Assembly: GCA_045565015.1 (NCBI GenBank)
Contig: JBJLGD010000016.1
Span: 1 to 41,907 of the forward strand
Source: GCA-2697345 sp045565015
GTDB taxonomy: Bacteria; Pseudomonadota; Alphaproteobacteria; Rhodobacterales; Rhodobacteraceae
Direction: 5' to 3'
Length of the DNA: 41,907 nucleotides
Positions 16,305 to 26,039 of this stretch are shown one piece after another (positions within the stretch are counted from its first letter, which is position 1; every line of letters begins with the position of its first letter). The translations under genes were made by a program, and so were the position numbers. The notes beneath the pieces were generated by a model. It had not been told where the DNA came from. It worked only from the letters and a program-made list of their open reading frames with translations, and ran no database searches.

Positions 16305-17138
16305 ATGAAAACTGTACAGATCGATAACCTAAAATTGTGTAATGATTTGCCGATAACAATAATAGCGGGCCCTTGCCAACTAGAGAGTTTGGAACACTCT
16401 CTAATGATAGCGAGTTTCATGGCAGACGTTTGTAAAAGGGCTGGTGTTGACTATATCTTCAAGGGTTCTTTTGACAAAGCAAATCGTACATCAATCAGTG
16501 GTGAGAGGGGACTCGGGTTAGATAAAGGTTTGTCTATTTTAGAGACTGTAAAAAAAGAAATTGGATGTCCTACTTTAACAGATATCCATGATGTAAACCA
16601 ATGTAAAATTGCTTGCGATATAGTTGACGTTATTCAGATCCCAGCATTTCTTTGTAGGCAAACAGATCTTCTTATTGCAGCTGGAAGCACCAATGCTGTC
16701 ATAAATATTAAGAAGGGTCAGTTTTTATCTCCATGGGATATGAAGAATGTTTTAGGAAAAGTAGAATCTTCTGGTAGCGATAGAATTTTATTAACAGAAC
16801 GCGGATCATCATTTGGATATAACACATTAGTAACAGATTTTAGAAGTCTACCTATAATGGCTAAAAGTTGTTATCCTGTTATTATGGATGCTACACACTC
16901 TGTGCAACAGCCTGGGGGAGAAGGAACATCTTCGGGAGGGCAGCGTGAATTTGCGCCTATCATGGCACGTGCGGCAGTGTCCTTGGGTATAGCTGGCCTA
17001 TTTATAGAAACTCATGAGGAACCGGACAGGGCCCCATCTGATGGACCAAATATGATCCCATTAAATGAAATGTCTAAATTAATAGGTAGTTTGGTAGAAT
17101 TTGATCGTTTGGCCAAGAATGATCCATGTAGAATTTAG
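16305..17138 (+). CDS. kdsA: 3-deoxy-8-phosphooctulonate (KDO-8-P) synthase
   Basis: Condenses phosphoenolpyruvate with arabinose 5-phosphate to give KDO 8-phosphate for the inner core of lipopolysaccharide, so the organism should make LPS. The 277 residues are typical. Motifs include IAGPCQLES (20-28), the substrate loop FKGSFDKANRTS (52-63), GLGLDKG, and the late MDATHSVQQPGG and ETHEEPD regions. A Cys in the first motif (C24) may mark the metal-dependent class, but metal use is inferred. The ATG at 16305 follows GGTGATAATGA. Its stop overlaps the stop of the converging flavoprotein gene by four bases. Confidence 0.95.
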   Translation: MKTVQIDNLKLCNDLPITIIAGPCQLESLEHSLMIASFMADVCKRAGVDYIFKGSFDKANRTSISGERGLGLDKGLSILETVKKEIGCPTLTDIHDVNQCKIACDIVDVIQIPAFLCRQTDLLIAAGSTNAVINIKKGQFLSPWDMKNVLGKVESSGSDRILLTERGSSFGYNTLVTDFRSLPIMAKSCYPVIMDATHSVQQPGGEGTSSGGQREFAPIMARAAVSLGIAGLFIETHEEPDRAPSDGPNMIPLNEMSKLIGSLVEFDRLAKNDPCRI

Positions 17139-18310
17139 ACTACTTGACCCGCAACCCATCCAGAAGACCAAGCCCATTGAAAATTATAACCACCTAACCA
17201 CCCAGTAACGTCAACGACTTCTCCAATAAAATATAATTTTTCCATTTTTTTTGACTCCATAGTTTTAGAATTCAATTCATTTGTATCAATGCCACCCAAT
17301 GTTACTTCTGCTGTTCGATAACCCTCTGAACCTATCGGTTTTATCGACCAGTTATGGACTGCATCACTAATATTTTTTAGTTCTAAATTATTTTGATCAG
17401 CGAGATTACCTCTTAAATTATAATTTTTGACAATCATTTCTGAGATTTTTGAAGGCATAAATCGAGCAAGACTATTTTTTATTGACAGAGAACCTTTTTT
17501 TGAGCGAAGCGTCATAAGTGAGTTTATTATTTTTTGTTGAGTCAGAAGGTCAACATAAATTGTATCGCCTTCATCCCAGTAAGAGGAGATCTGCAAAATT
17601 GAGGGGCCAGATAAACCTCGGTGTGTAAATAGTAAGCCTTCTTTGAAAGAAATACTATTACAGGATACTTTTGAGCGAACAGAAATACCAGACATGGAAG
17701 AGATTTCTGCTAGATCTTTGGCTCCAAACGTTAGTGGTACAAGAGCTGGCTTTGTAGGTACGACTGAATGCCCAAAAGACTCAGCCACTTGATACCCGAA
17801 TGCAGATGCACCCATTTTGGGAATAGACTTTCCTCCAGTAGCGATTACAAGGCTATCAGATGAAATATTTTGGTAAGATGTTAAAATTCTGAATTTTTTA
17901 TTTATTTTCTTAACTTCAGTTATCTTGCAGTCTAAAAATAATTTAACATTAGCCTTTTTTAACTCTTCTGATAGCATGTTTAGAATATCCCTAGATGAGT
18001 TATCACAAAATAACTGGCCCAGTGATTTTTCGTGCCATTTAATATCATATTGATAGATCATTTGGATGAAGTCTTGTGGGGTGTATCTTTTAAGTGCTGA
18101 AATACAAAAATGTGGATTTTGTGAAATAAAGTTACTGGCCGAAACATTGCGGTTTGTAAAATTACAACGCCCTCCTCCTGAAATACGGATTTTTTCACCC
18201 ATTTTTCTGGAGTGATCAAGTAGAATCACTTTTCTATTGCGTTTCCCAGCTTCTATCGCACACATGATTCCAGCAGCTCCAGCACCTAAGATAACTATGT
18301 CTGATTCCAT
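17135..18310 (-). CDS. NAD(P)/FAD-dependent oxidoreductase, HI0933 (YhiN) family
   Basis: Cytosolic flavoprotein of 391 residues. The N-terminal FAD fold has ILGAGAAGIMCAIEAG (7-22) and the family motif SGGGRCNFTN (44-53). A second cofactor segment reads SLVIATGGKSIPKMGASAFGY, and the C-terminus has GEVVDVTGWLGGYNFQWAWSSGWVAG, which closes the FAD site. The family is widespread, but its physiological reaction is poorly established, so I give no substrate. The ATG at 18310 is the natural start. It converges on kdsA with a 4-base overlap; tRNA-Gln lies upstream on the other strand. Confidence 0.9.
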   Translation of the reverse strand: MESDIVILGAGAAGIMCAIEAGKRNRKVILLDHSRKMGEKIRISGGGRCNFTNRNVSASNFISQNPHFCISALKRYTPQDFIQMIYQYDIKWHEKSLGQLFCDNSSRDILNMLSEELKKANVKLFLDCKITEVKKINKKFRILTSYQNISSDSLVIATGGKSIPKMGASAFGYQVAESFGHSVVPTKPALVPLTFGAKDLAEISSMSGISVRSKVSCNSISFKEGLLFTHRGLSGPSILQISSYWDEGDTIYVDLLTQQKIINSLMTLRSKKGSLSIKNSLARFMPSKISEMIVKNYNLRGNLADQNNLELKNISDAVHNWSIKPIGSEGYRTAEVTLGGIDTNELNSKTMESKKMEKLYFIGEVVDVTGWLGGYNFQWAWSSGWVAGQVV

Positions 18311-18400
18311 AAACTTAACTAACCTGGAGTTAATTAATAGACAATTAGCATTTTTGTACTTGCAGATATTAATCTAGACAATTAAATCAATTCTAAATGC

Positions 18401-18475
18401 TGGAACGTAGCATAATGGTAATGCCCCTGTTTTTGGTACAGGTGATTGTAGGTTCGAGTCCTACCGTTCCAGCCA
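18401..18475 (+). tRNA. tRNA-Gln (anticodon TTG)
   Basis: A complete cloverleaf. Acceptor TGGAACG (18401-18407) pairs with CGTTCCA (18465-18471), followed by discriminator G and encoded CCA (18473-18475). The anticodon stem CCTGT/ACAGG encloses TTTTGGT with anticodon TTG at 18433-18435, reading CAA. The T arm has GTTCGAGTC. A weak promoter-like pair (TTGTAC and GACAAT with a 17-base spacer) lies just upstream. No integrase or att duplication is seen beside it. Confidence 0.97.
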
Positions 18476-18514
18476 ATCTCGCTTATAACAAATTAGTTAA
18501 CGTCAGCGGTGATA

Positions 18515-18523
18515 TGATATAAT
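18515..18523 (+). promoter_or_regulatory. Extended -10 promoter element for the thiolase gene
   Basis: TGATATAAT is a perfect TGnTATAAT element 42 bases before the thiolase ATG. The -35 region (about 18494-18500, TAGTTAA) is weak. Transcription would begin near 18530 and give a short leader containing the GGAG SD. It separates the thiolase gene from tRNA-Gln transcription. Confidence 0.5.
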
Positions 18524-18564
18524 TGAAAAACGATTAGTTATTTTTTTATTTTTGGAGTGATAAT

Positions 18565-19740
18565 ATGACAAATGTTGTAATTGCATCTGCGGCTAGGACA
18601 GCTGTTGGTAGTTTTATGGGATCATTTTCTAAAATCGCAGCTCATGAATTGGGTCGGGCTGTTTTAGAGGACATCGTAGCGAGATCTGGTATTAATAAAG
18701 AAGAAATCTCTGAAACAATTCTGGGACAAGTCCTGACTTCAGGTCAGGGACAGAACCCAGCAAGGCAAGCGCACATAATGGCCGGTTTTCCAAAGGAGAG
18801 TTCTGCTTGGGGGATAAATCAAGTATGTGGTTCAGGGCTTAGAGCCGTATCAGTTGCAGCTCAACACATCCAGTTAGGTGACGCAAAAATTGTCGCCGCT
18901 GGTGGTCAAGAAAGTATGAGTTTGTCGCCTCACGTGGCTTTTATGCGACCAGGGCAGAAAATGGGTGACATGACCTATACTGATTCAATGGTTAAAGACG
19001 GTCTTTGGGACGCTTTTAATAATTATCATATGGGGCAAACAGCAGAGAATGTAGCAGAAAAGTGGCAGATAACTCGTGATGACCAAGATCAATTTGCAGT
19101 GAGTTCTCAAAATAAGGCGGAAGACGCTCAAAAGTCTGGAAAGTTTATTGAAGAGATAACACCTTACACGATCAATACACGTAAAGGTGATATCTTAGTA
19201 GATAAGGATGAATATATTCGACATGGAGTTACGATGGATGCCATGAGTAAACTCAAGCCTGCATTTGTCAAAGAAGGAACTGTGACTGCCGCCAATGCAT
19301 CTGGTCTAAATGATGGCGCTGCTGCGGTTTTATTAATGAATTCGGATGAGGCTGAAAAACAAGGTATTGAACCACTGGCCCGAATAGTTTCGTATTCAAC
19401 TGCTGGTCTTGATCCAAAAATTATGGGTGTTGGACCAGTTTTTGCATCAAGAATTGCTTTAGATAAAGCTGGATGGAAAGTCGATGATTTGGATTTAATA
19501 GAAGCAAATGAGGCGTTCGCCGCTCAAGCTTGTGCAGTAAACAAAGAGATGGGTTGGGACCCAAGTAAAGTGAACGTAAACGGGGGTGCCATCGCTATCG
19601 GGCATCCGATAGGTGCTTCAGGGTGTAGAATTTTAACAACATTACTTTATGAGTTAAAACGCCGTAATTTAAAAAAGGGTTTAGCTACTTTGTGTATAGG
19701 GGGAGGTATGGGTGTAGCAATGTGTCTCGAAAGGCCTTAA
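18565..19740 (+). CDS. phaA: Acetyl-CoA C-acetyltransferase (thiolase)
   Basis: Biosynthetic-type thiolase joining two acetyl-CoA into acetoacetyl-CoA. The 391 residues match the PhaA/AtoB length exactly. The nucleophile is Cys88 in NQVCGSGLRAV, with His347 in GHPIGASG and Cys377 in CIGGGMG, the classical thiolase triad. GGAG 8 bases before the ATG is a good SD. It has its own extended -10 promoter. No phaB, phaC or ketogenesis partner is adjacent, so the pathway (polyhydroxybutyrate, ethylmalonyl-CoA or acetoacetate use) cannot be told from this window. Confidence 0.94.
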   Translation: MTNVVIASAARTAVGSFMGSFSKIAAHELGRAVLEDIVARSGINKEEISETILGQVLTSGQGQNPARQAHIMAGFPKESSAWGINQVCGSGLRAVSVAAQHIQLGDAKIVAAGGQESMSLSPHVAFMRPGQKMGDMTYTDSMVKDGLWDAFNNYHMGQTAENVAEKWQITRDDQDQFAVSSQNKAEDAQKSGKFIEEITPYTINTRKGDILVDKDEYIRHGVTMDAMSKLKPAFVKEGTVTAANASGLNDGAAAVLLMNSDEAEKQGIEPLARIVSYSTAGLDPKIMGVGPVFASRIALDKAGWKVDDLDLIEANEAFAAQACAVNKEMGWDPSKVNVNGGAIAIGHPIGASGCRILTTLLYELKRRNLKKGLATLCIGGGMGVAMCLERP

Positions 19741-19755
19741 AAAATAGTTTGGTTA

Positions 19756-20499
19756 TTAAAAAGTCAGTGGAGAACCGTATCTGAAAATATTTTCAGCTAA
19801 ATTACTATATGTCTTAGACTTCCCATTACTGTTATGAATTATTAAAGGTGGGTAAAGTTTCGTAGGACTTTTTGAGTCTTTCCTTGCTCGAACTATTACT
19901 CTATCCGCACTCTCATCTGTTCCAGATGTGAGGGGTTTTATTTGAATATCACCAGCTTTCTTGTCTAAAGAAATCAGAATTTCAGATAGGTTCTCAGTCT
20001 TATTTATGATCGTTAGCCATCCCCTGGGCTTGAGGCGTTTCAGGCCTTCCCCTATCCAATTTGAAAGAGGGTTATAAATTCGCATTGACTTATTCTTACC
20101 CTTATCTATCGAAGGAGTCCCTCTCTTGTAATAGGGGGGGTTCATTATTAAATGATCAAAGCTTTTATTTCTAATTTCTTTAGGTAACTTTAACAGATCA
20201 CATATTTCAATTTTCAGAGGTATTTTGTTAGCAAGCCCATTTTTTATCGCTAGATATCCATACTCCTTTTGAATTTCGATCCCAGTCAAATTCACTTTTA
20301 CTCGATGGTATAAGCAGAACGAGGCAGTTCCAACTCCGCATCCAAGCTCTAAAATATGTTGGCCTTCTATTGCTGGACAGGCGGCTGCTAGTAAAACAGG
20401 ATCAGTAGCGGCTCGATACCCTTTTATTGGTTGATAAATAACAAGGTTACCATTCAAGAACAAATCTTTGGTAATTTGAGATTCTGAAAAAAGATTCAT
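19756..20499 (-). CDS. Class I SAM-dependent methyltransferase, TrmN6-like
   Basis: The 247-residue product has an AdoMet-binding motif I ILELGCGVGTAS (49-60), an acidic end of strand 2 (GIEI, 73-76) and NPPY (120-123), the signature of N6-adenine methyltransferases. Early YRAATDPVLLAA and this layout match the tRNA1(Val) adenine-37 N6-methyltransferase group (TrmN6/YfiC). A related target such as a protein or rRNA glutamine/adenine is possible. The gene converges on the thiolase gene with 15 bp between stops. The ATG at 20499 gives a natural N-terminus. Confidence 0.82.
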   Translation of the reverse strand: MNLFSESQITKDLFLNGNLVIYQPIKGYRAATDPVLLAAACPAIEGQHILELGCGVGTASFCLYHRVKVNLTGIEIQKEYGYLAIKNGLANKIPLKIEICDLLKLPKEIRNKSFDHLIMNPPYYKRGTPSIDKGKNKSMRIYNPLSNWIGEGLKRLKPRGWLTIINKTENLSEILISLDKKAGDIQIKPLTSGTDESADRVIVRARKDSKSPTKLYPPLIIHNSNGKSKTYSNLAENIFRYGSPLTF

Positions 20500-20673
20500 T
20501 TTAATAAAATATTTCTGTTTGTTAATATTTTTTAGTTTGATATTGGCAATCTCTTTAAAATTGTTGATTTGTTTATTTTGAAATTACTGATATGAAACTC
20601 CGGCTTTAAGGTATTGACGTAATCTGGTGTTGTAGAACGCTTTGGTAATGTGAACCAAATAGTGTCACTATTT

Positions 20674-20701
20674 TTGATAGTCTTTTGCATAAATATAGAA
20701 T
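20674..20701 (+). promoter_or_regulatory. Sigma-70-like promoter for the polyprenyl synthase gene
   Basis: TTGATA (20674-20679) and TAGAAT (20696-20701) are separated by 16 bases; each hexamer keeps five of six or near-consensus bases. Transcription would begin near 20708, about 45 bases before the preferred ATG at 20753. The rest of the 220-bp gap from the methyltransferase gene shows no gene. Confidence 0.5.
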
Positions 20702-20752
20702 AATTATACTTGGCTGCTATTGTCGAGTATAAAGATAAGAGAAAATGAAGCT

Positions 20753-21748
20753 ATGTTAGATAAAGTAATTAAACCTTACGATAAGTTGCGTACGCATTTA
20801 GCTGATGAATTAGATAAGGTTTCTGATTTAATTCAATTTCGAATGAAGTCCGAGCATGCACCGCTAATCAGTGATATCTCTTCACATTTAATTAGCTCAG
20901 GTGGAAAGAGGTTACGTCCCTTGCTGACGCTAGCTTCGGCTCGATTATGTGGATATAAGGGAAGTCAAATAATCAAACTGGCTGCTACTGTAGAATTTAT
21001 TCATACTGCCACGCTACTCCACGACGACGTTGTAGATGAAAGTGATAAGCGAAGAGGTAAGTCATCTGTGAATATTCTCTGGGATAACTCTTCTAGTATA
21101 TTGGTTGGAGATTATTTGTTTGCCAGATCTTTTCAGCTAATGACAGAGGTTGGTCGGCTAGATATATTAGAAATACTATCAGACGCATCAGCAAAAATTG
21201 CTGAAGGAGAAGTATTACAGTTAACGGCAGCAGAAAATATAGCTACCACCGAAGACGTTTATTACAAAATTGTAAAAGGAAAAACAGCGGCATTATTTGC
21301 GGCTTCTCTGGAGGTGGGGGCGATGCTTGCTGATGCAGATCCAAAAATAAGAGCATCTCTGTATGAATATGGCGATGCGTTGGGTACAAGTTTTCAGATA
21401 GCAGATGATATCTTAGATTTTGTTGGAAATGAGGAACAAGTTGGAAAAAAAGTTGGAGATGATTTTCGAGAACGTAAACTGACTTTACCGATTATTCATG
21501 CTATTTCTAGAGCAAATGAGCGCGAGCTTAAATTTTGGAGAAGAACGCTTGAAGATGGTGAACAAGATAAAAATGCTTTCGGTGAGGCATTGAGAATTCT
21601 AAATGGCACCTGCTCGATAGATTATGCAAAAAAAACCGCGATAAATTTATCTCAGAAAGCAAAAGAAACTCTATCTATTCTACCTAATAGCGGCCTTAAG
21701 AAGATACTTATTGAATTAGCTGACTATGTAGTACTAAGGATTAAATAA
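20753..21748 (+). CDS. ispB: Long-chain polyprenyl diphosphate synthase (octaprenyl/decaprenyl type)
   Basis: Trans-prenyltransferase that elongates an allylic diphosphate with IPP, probably for the ubiquinone side chain. With the ATG at 20753 it has 331 residues. The first aspartate-rich motif is LLHDDVVDESDKRRG, the second IADDILDF, and GGKRLRP lies before the first, all diagnostic. Small residues before the first motif agree with a long product, but chain length cannot be fixed. An in-frame TTG at 20720 would add 11 residues; I prefer the ATG because the predicted promoter leaves a normal leader and the N-terminus fits the family. The stop overlaps the converging ispE end by 8 bp. Confidence 0.92.
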   Translation: MLDKVIKPYDKLRTHLADELDKVSDLIQFRMKSEHAPLISDISSHLISSGGKRLRPLLTLASARLCGYKGSQIIKLAATVEFIHTATLLHDDVVDESDKRRGKSSVNILWDNSSSILVGDYLFARSFQLMTEVGRLDILEILSDASAKIAEGEVLQLTAAENIATTEDVYYKIVKGKTAALFAASLEVGAMLADADPKIRASLYEYGDALGTSFQIADDILDFVGNEEQVGKKVGDDFRERKLTLPIIHAISRANERELKFWRRTLEDGEQDKNAFGEALRILNGTCSIDYAKKTAINLSQKAKETLSILPNSGLKKILIELADYVVLRIK

Positions 21749-22631
21749 GTGGTTCAAGTTTACTTTTGCAGATTGAAAGTTTTGATGAGGCCACCCACCA
21801 TTTAGGAAAATCTGTTCTCAACCTATGCTCGGCTTCTGAAGCGTCTTCAGCAAATTCAAACAAACCGAAACACGTAGCGCCCGAGCCTGACATCCTTGAA
21901 ATTAAACATTTTTTGTCTTTTTTAAGCTCTGTCAGAACTTCAAATATTGTAGGTTCTAATTTTATTGCAGTTTCCTCAAGATCATTCCGGTTTTCAATAA
22001 TAAAGTCTACTAATGTTCTGAAGTTACAGAAATCTGGTAGAAATTCTGGCATAGGTTGATTATTTTTTTGTTTTAAAGCGCTGAAAACCTTAGTAGTTTC
22101 TAGTGGAACACGGGCATTTACTAAAACGATAAACCCTGTTTCTGGCCAAATACTTATCATCTGAAGCTTATCGCCTACACCTGTCATTCTCAAGGGCTGA
22201 CTTTTTAAGCAGGCGAGCACATCAGAACCAAGATCCAAAATGGCGCGTAAAGAAATATCAAGCCCGAGAGAACGTGCATCTCTTATTGTAGTTGCAGCAT
22301 TCGCTGAACCGCCTCCAATACCACTCGAAATTGGTAGTTCTTTAGTTAGTAAAATTTTGCGTACGTAGTCTTTGTTAAATAATTTTGCTGATTTTAAAAT
22401 GAGATTTTCTTGAGTGCTAGGTAGGTTTTCCTCTGTTACCCCAATAATTGACAGGTTTAATTTTTCACTATTTGAAAATGATAAGCTATCACCTATCGCT
22501 GGAAAAGTTATTAGACTGTCCAATAGGTGCAAACCGTCTGGTTGTTGCCCAATCACGTGTAAAGATAGGTTAACTTTTGCAGGAGAAAAAAAATTATTCG
22601 TTTGCTGTTTTTGTATCAAGTAATTTCTCAT
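21741..22631 (-). CDS. ispE: 4-diphosphocytidyl-2-C-methyl-D-erythritol kinase
   Basis: GHMP kinase of the MEP isoprenoid pathway, phosphorylating CDP-ME at the 2-hydroxyl. It has 296 residues. The ATP motif LPISSGIGGGSANAATTI spans 99-116; catalytic residues correspond to Lys19 in SPAKVNLSLHV and Asp137 in LDLGSDV. The start lies inside the TPR gene: ATG at 22631 (or TTG at 22619) in a 38-bp overlap, because no start codon occurs between the TPR stop and the conserved SPAKVN. The overlap implies translational coupling. Another MEP-pathway gene, ispH, lies 13 kb away, so the genome uses this pathway. Confidence 0.93.
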   Translation of the reverse strand: MRNYLIQKQQTNNFFSPAKVNLSLHVIGQQPDGLHLLDSLITFPAIGDSLSFSNSEKLNLSIIGVTEENLPSTQENLILKSAKLFNKDYVRKILLTKELPISSGIGGGSANAATTIRDARSLGLDISLRAILDLGSDVLACLKSQPLRMTGVGDKLQMISIWPETGFIVLVNARVPLETTKVFSALKQKNNQPMPEFLPDFCNFRTLVDFIIENRNDLEETAIKLEPTIFEVLTELKKDKKCLISRMSGSGATCFGLFEFAEDASEAEHRLRTDFPKWWVASSKLSICKSKLEPLI

Positions 22632-24300
22632 TTTCTAGAACTTCATCTAGACCTAGTTTAAGTTTTCGCTTGATTCGTTCTGCCTCCTTTTTACTGGGAG
22701 AAAAAGATAAGGCTCTTTTCCATTGAAAGTTGGCCTCTCTAATACGGCCAACCATCCAATAAACATCGCCTAAATGATCATTTATAATGGGATCTGTAGG
22801 CTGCAGTTTGACGGCCTTTTCCATGGGCTCTACGGCAGCTTGATAATCTCCCAATCTAAAGTATATCCAACCCAAACTATCGATTATATAACCACTTTGA
22901 GGTCTTTCTTCGGCCGCTAACGTAATCATGTCTAATGCCTCCGGTAATCTTTTTCGTTGTTCAACTAGGGAGTAACCTAAAAAGTTCAAGACATCTGGTT
23001 GTTTAGGAGAGAGTTTAAGTGCCTTTTGAAAATCTTGCTCCATTCTAATAAAGTTCTTCCGCTTTTCAAAGATCATTCCGCGATAAAAATAAATTTCCCA
23101 CCTAGGTCTTCCTAATTTATTAGATAGATCTATTGCATTACCATACGCTAGTATGGCGTCGTTATCGCGTTCAACTTGTCTATATGCGTCTCCGAGTGAA
23201 GAATGAACAACCATGTAACTTGGATGGCTTTTTGCTAGAGATTTTAATACCTCAATTGAAGCATGATGTTTTTCAAGTAAAGAAAGTGTGTTTGCTCGAC
23301 CTAGCTCTGCCAATAGATAATTAGGATTACTTTGGGGGATGGATGAGTAAGAAATAAGAGCAAGTTCATATTGTTTTAAGTCTTCCAAAAGGGATGCTAC
23401 TTGAATACTTGTATTGGAGTTTTCAGGCCATAAAAATTCAGCTAATCGGCTGAGCATTAGGACTTCGCTTGGATCAACCCTATTTTTAATCAACTCAACT
23501 ATACCAAAATATACTTCTGCAATACCTTGCCTGGGGTTTATGATAAGATCGTAATCGATCGCTAAACCCTTTTTAATTTTTTCTCTCAGATTATTGAGAA
23601 TAAAATTCTGGTGTGGACTTTTTGAAAGAACTTCGTTTATCAGACTTAGTGCTAATTTCTCTTTGTCTACTTGAATCAAAATTTGTGCATAGGTCCGGAT
23701 TCCGCGATTATTTAACTGTATGTCACCGTATTTCCTTCCGGAGAGAATGTCGTCTGCTTCTTCAAAGTCACCAACCATAGCAACTGCCAGAGCTTCATGA
23801 TACCGAGCTTGATTTTTATAATTTGTGTTTTGTGCGATATTATTGAATTCTTCTTTAGCTTTAGACATCTCACCATTTCCAAGTAGAGCCCAAGCTTTGA
23901 CTAATCTACTTGTCAACGCATTATTGTTTTTATTATCACTAATTTTAACAATAATCGCCTTATAATCACTATTCATGATCATAATTGCATCCTGTACAAA
24001 ATCAGATACATTACTTTTACCGCCCATGAGAGTGTAGTGTTTAGAAATCTTCTGTGCACTTTTAAAGTCACCTTCGCCTACCGCGGACATTAGAGCTTCA
24101 TTTAGTAGAATCAGGTTGGTTGGATCCTTATTTAAAATTTTTTCATAAAATTTGGATGCTGTATCAAAATTAGACTGAGAAATAGCATATTTTGCTGAAA
24201 GATATGGTCCAACAAGCCCAAACTCTTTCTCTTCGGCACAGGCTTGAGTACAGAAAAGCCCAATCAAAAATAGGATCTTAAAACAATAGTATCGTTTCAT
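22594..24300 (-). CDS. Exported tetratricopeptide-repeat protein
   Basis: A 568-residue TPR protein with an N-terminal signal sequence: basic MKRYY, a hydrophobic core FKILFLIGLF, then cleavage probably after ACA. The Cys there is not in a good lipobox, so a soluble periplasmic product is preferred over a lipoprotein. Repeats are clearest in the C-terminal half, for example SLGDAYRQVERDNDAILAYG, VLNFLGYSLVEQRKRLPEAL, IIDSLGWIYFRLGDYQAAVEPME and INDHLGDVYWMVGRIREANF. I chose the ATG at 24300 to keep the signal peptide; an ATG at 24324 would add eight residues. The family commonly sits between ETF-QO and ispE in roseobacter-type genomes. Its role is unknown, perhaps envelope scaffolding. Confidence 0.86.
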   Translation of the reverse strand: MKRYYCFKILFLIGLFCTQACAEEKEFGLVGPYLSAKYAISQSNFDTASKFYEKILNKDPTNLILLNEALMSAVGEGDFKSAQKISKHYTLMGGKSNVSDFVQDAIMIMNSDYKAIIVKISDNKNNNALTSRLVKAWALLGNGEMSKAKEEFNNIAQNTNYKNQARYHEALAVAMVGDFEEADDILSGRKYGDIQLNNRGIRTYAQILIQVDKEKLALSLINEVLSKSPHQNFILNNLREKIKKGLAIDYDLIINPRQGIAEVYFGIVELIKNRVDPSEVLMLSRLAEFLWPENSNTSIQVASLLEDLKQYELALISYSSIPQSNPNYLLAELGRANTLSLLEKHHASIEVLKSLAKSHPSYMVVHSSLGDAYRQVERDNDAILAYGNAIDLSNKLGRPRWEIYFYRGMIFEKRKNFIRMEQDFQKALKLSPKQPDVLNFLGYSLVEQRKRLPEALDMITLAAEERPQSGYIIDSLGWIYFRLGDYQAAVEPMEKAVKLQPTDPIINDHLGDVYWMVGRIREANFQWKRALSFSPSKKEAERIKRKLKLGLDEVLENEKLLDTKTANE

Positions 24301-24385
24301 TTTAATGGGTCTAATAGTGAGCATGGCATATTACGCATAATTCTAAGTTAAAGTTTTGTCCATTTTCTAAATAAACCTTTTTTCA

Positions 24386-26039
24386 CTACATGTTCGGATA
24401 GTTTGGTCCATCACCCCCTTGAGGTGTAGTCCATGTTATATTTTGACTTGGATCCTTGATATCACAGGTTTTACAGTGAACGCAATTTTGGAAGTTTATT
24501 ACAAACTGGGTATTTTCATCAGAATCAACAACATATTCATATACCCCGGCAGGACAGTACCTTTCCGATAAACCTGCAAAAATTGGCAAGTTTACTTTTA
24601 CTGGGATTTCAGGGTCCTTTAACTTTAAGTGAACTGGTTGGGTTTCTTCATGATTAGTCATAGCAAAACTTACATTCGTTAATCGATCAAACGATAATAC
24701 CCCATCAGGTTTTTTATATTGGATTTTCTTGTGATCTTTAGCTTTTCCAGTGGAATCAGCGTCATTTTTCTTATGTTTAAGAGTTCCAATTAACGAAAAG
24801 CCAAATAGATTGTTGGTCCACATATCCAACCCCCCCATTAGTAAAGAGGTAAGTAACCCAAATTTGGACCACAGGGGTTTAACGTTTCTAACACGTTTGA
24901 GGTCTTTAGCGACTAAACCTGTGCGTATTTCTTCTTCATAGGAGATAAGGTTGTCTCGAGATCTTCCTTGCTTAATTGCGTCTGCAGCTGCTTCCGCAGC
25001 GGCTATTCCGGAAAGCATAGCGTTATGATTTCCCTTTATTCTAGGGACATTAACCATACCTGCAGAACAACCCAATAATACTCCACCTGGGAATACTAAT
25101 TTAGGTAAGGATTGCCAGCCGCCTTCCGTTATCGCCCTGGCACCATAGGCAACACGTTTACCCCCAGCTAGAAGATCTTTGATCATTGGGTGATGTTTAA
25201 AGCTTTGGAACTCCATATAGGGAAATAAATATGGGTTTTGATAGTTTAAATGGACTACGAATCCAATATAGATTTGGTTATTGTTTATATGGTAAATGAA
25301 AGAGCCTCCACCTGCATTTTTACCTAGTGGCCACCCCATGGTATGTGTGACTGTGCCCTCTTGATGTTTTTCTGGATCAATATCCCAAATCTCTTTCATT
25401 CCAAGACCATATTTTTGAGGTTGCGAATCCTTATCTAAATTAAACTTCTCGATTACTCTTTTTGAAAGAGAACCCCTGACTCCCTCTGAAAGGAAAATAT
25501 ACTTACCATGCAATTCAAGACCTGGTTCATAACCCTCAGATTTTGAACCATCCTTGTTGACTCCAAATTCGCCTGCTACTTACGCCGACTAACGCGTCAT
25601 TTGCGTCATAAACTAAATCGGAACAAGCCATTCCAGGAAATATTTCTACACCAAGAGATTCAGCGTATTCTGAAAGCCAGCGACATACGTTTGCCATCGA
25701 AACTATGTAGTTGCCGTGGTTGCTCATCAGGGGTGGTAAAAAAAAGTTCGGAATTTTTACTTTTCCTGCAGCACCAAGCATATAAAAATTATCTTTTCTG
25801 ACATTGACCTTGATAGGGAGATCTAATTCTTTCCAATTAGGTATTAGTTTGTTCAGGCCTATAGGGTCTAGAACGGCTCCCGAAAGGATATGAGCACCTA
25901 CTTCCGAGCCTTTTTCTAAGATTACTACGTTCAGGTCAGGATTCAATTGTTTCAATCTTATCGCAGCACTTAGACCAGCTGGCCCAGCGCCAACAATAAC
26001 GACATCATAATCCATACTCTCTCGTTCTACAGTTCCCAT
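24386..26039 (-). pseudogene. etfD: Electron transfer flavoprotein-ubiquinone oxidoreductase, one-base frameshift
   Basis: Membrane-associated flavoprotein that passes electrons from ETF (fatty-acid and amino-acid dehydrogenases) to ubiquinone. The N-terminal part (26039 to about 25581) holds the FAD motif VIVGAGPAGLSAAIRL and GSEVGAHILSGAV. The C-terminal part (to 24386) continues with GYEPGLELHGKYIFLSEGVRGSLSK and ends with the 4Fe-4S motif CVHCKTCDIKDPSQNI. The two are in different frames. At 25580-25581 the coding strand reads GGC GTA A GTA GCA GGC GAA; removing one A restores GVVAGEF and an unbroken 550-residue protein of normal length. Everything else is intact, so this is a very recent mutation or an error in the sequence. 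As written, translation stops at 25536. Confidence 0.9.

Noticed and set aside
18401..18475. tRNA-Gln as a possible integration site of a mobile element
   Set aside because: No integrase, no repeated tRNA 3' end nearby, and only ordinary housekeeping genes flank it.
20500..20719. Possible small DUF2007-type gene before the polyprenyl synthase, as recalled in relatives
   Set aside because: Frames in this 220-bp stretch are short and none resembles the family; only a promoter is visible.
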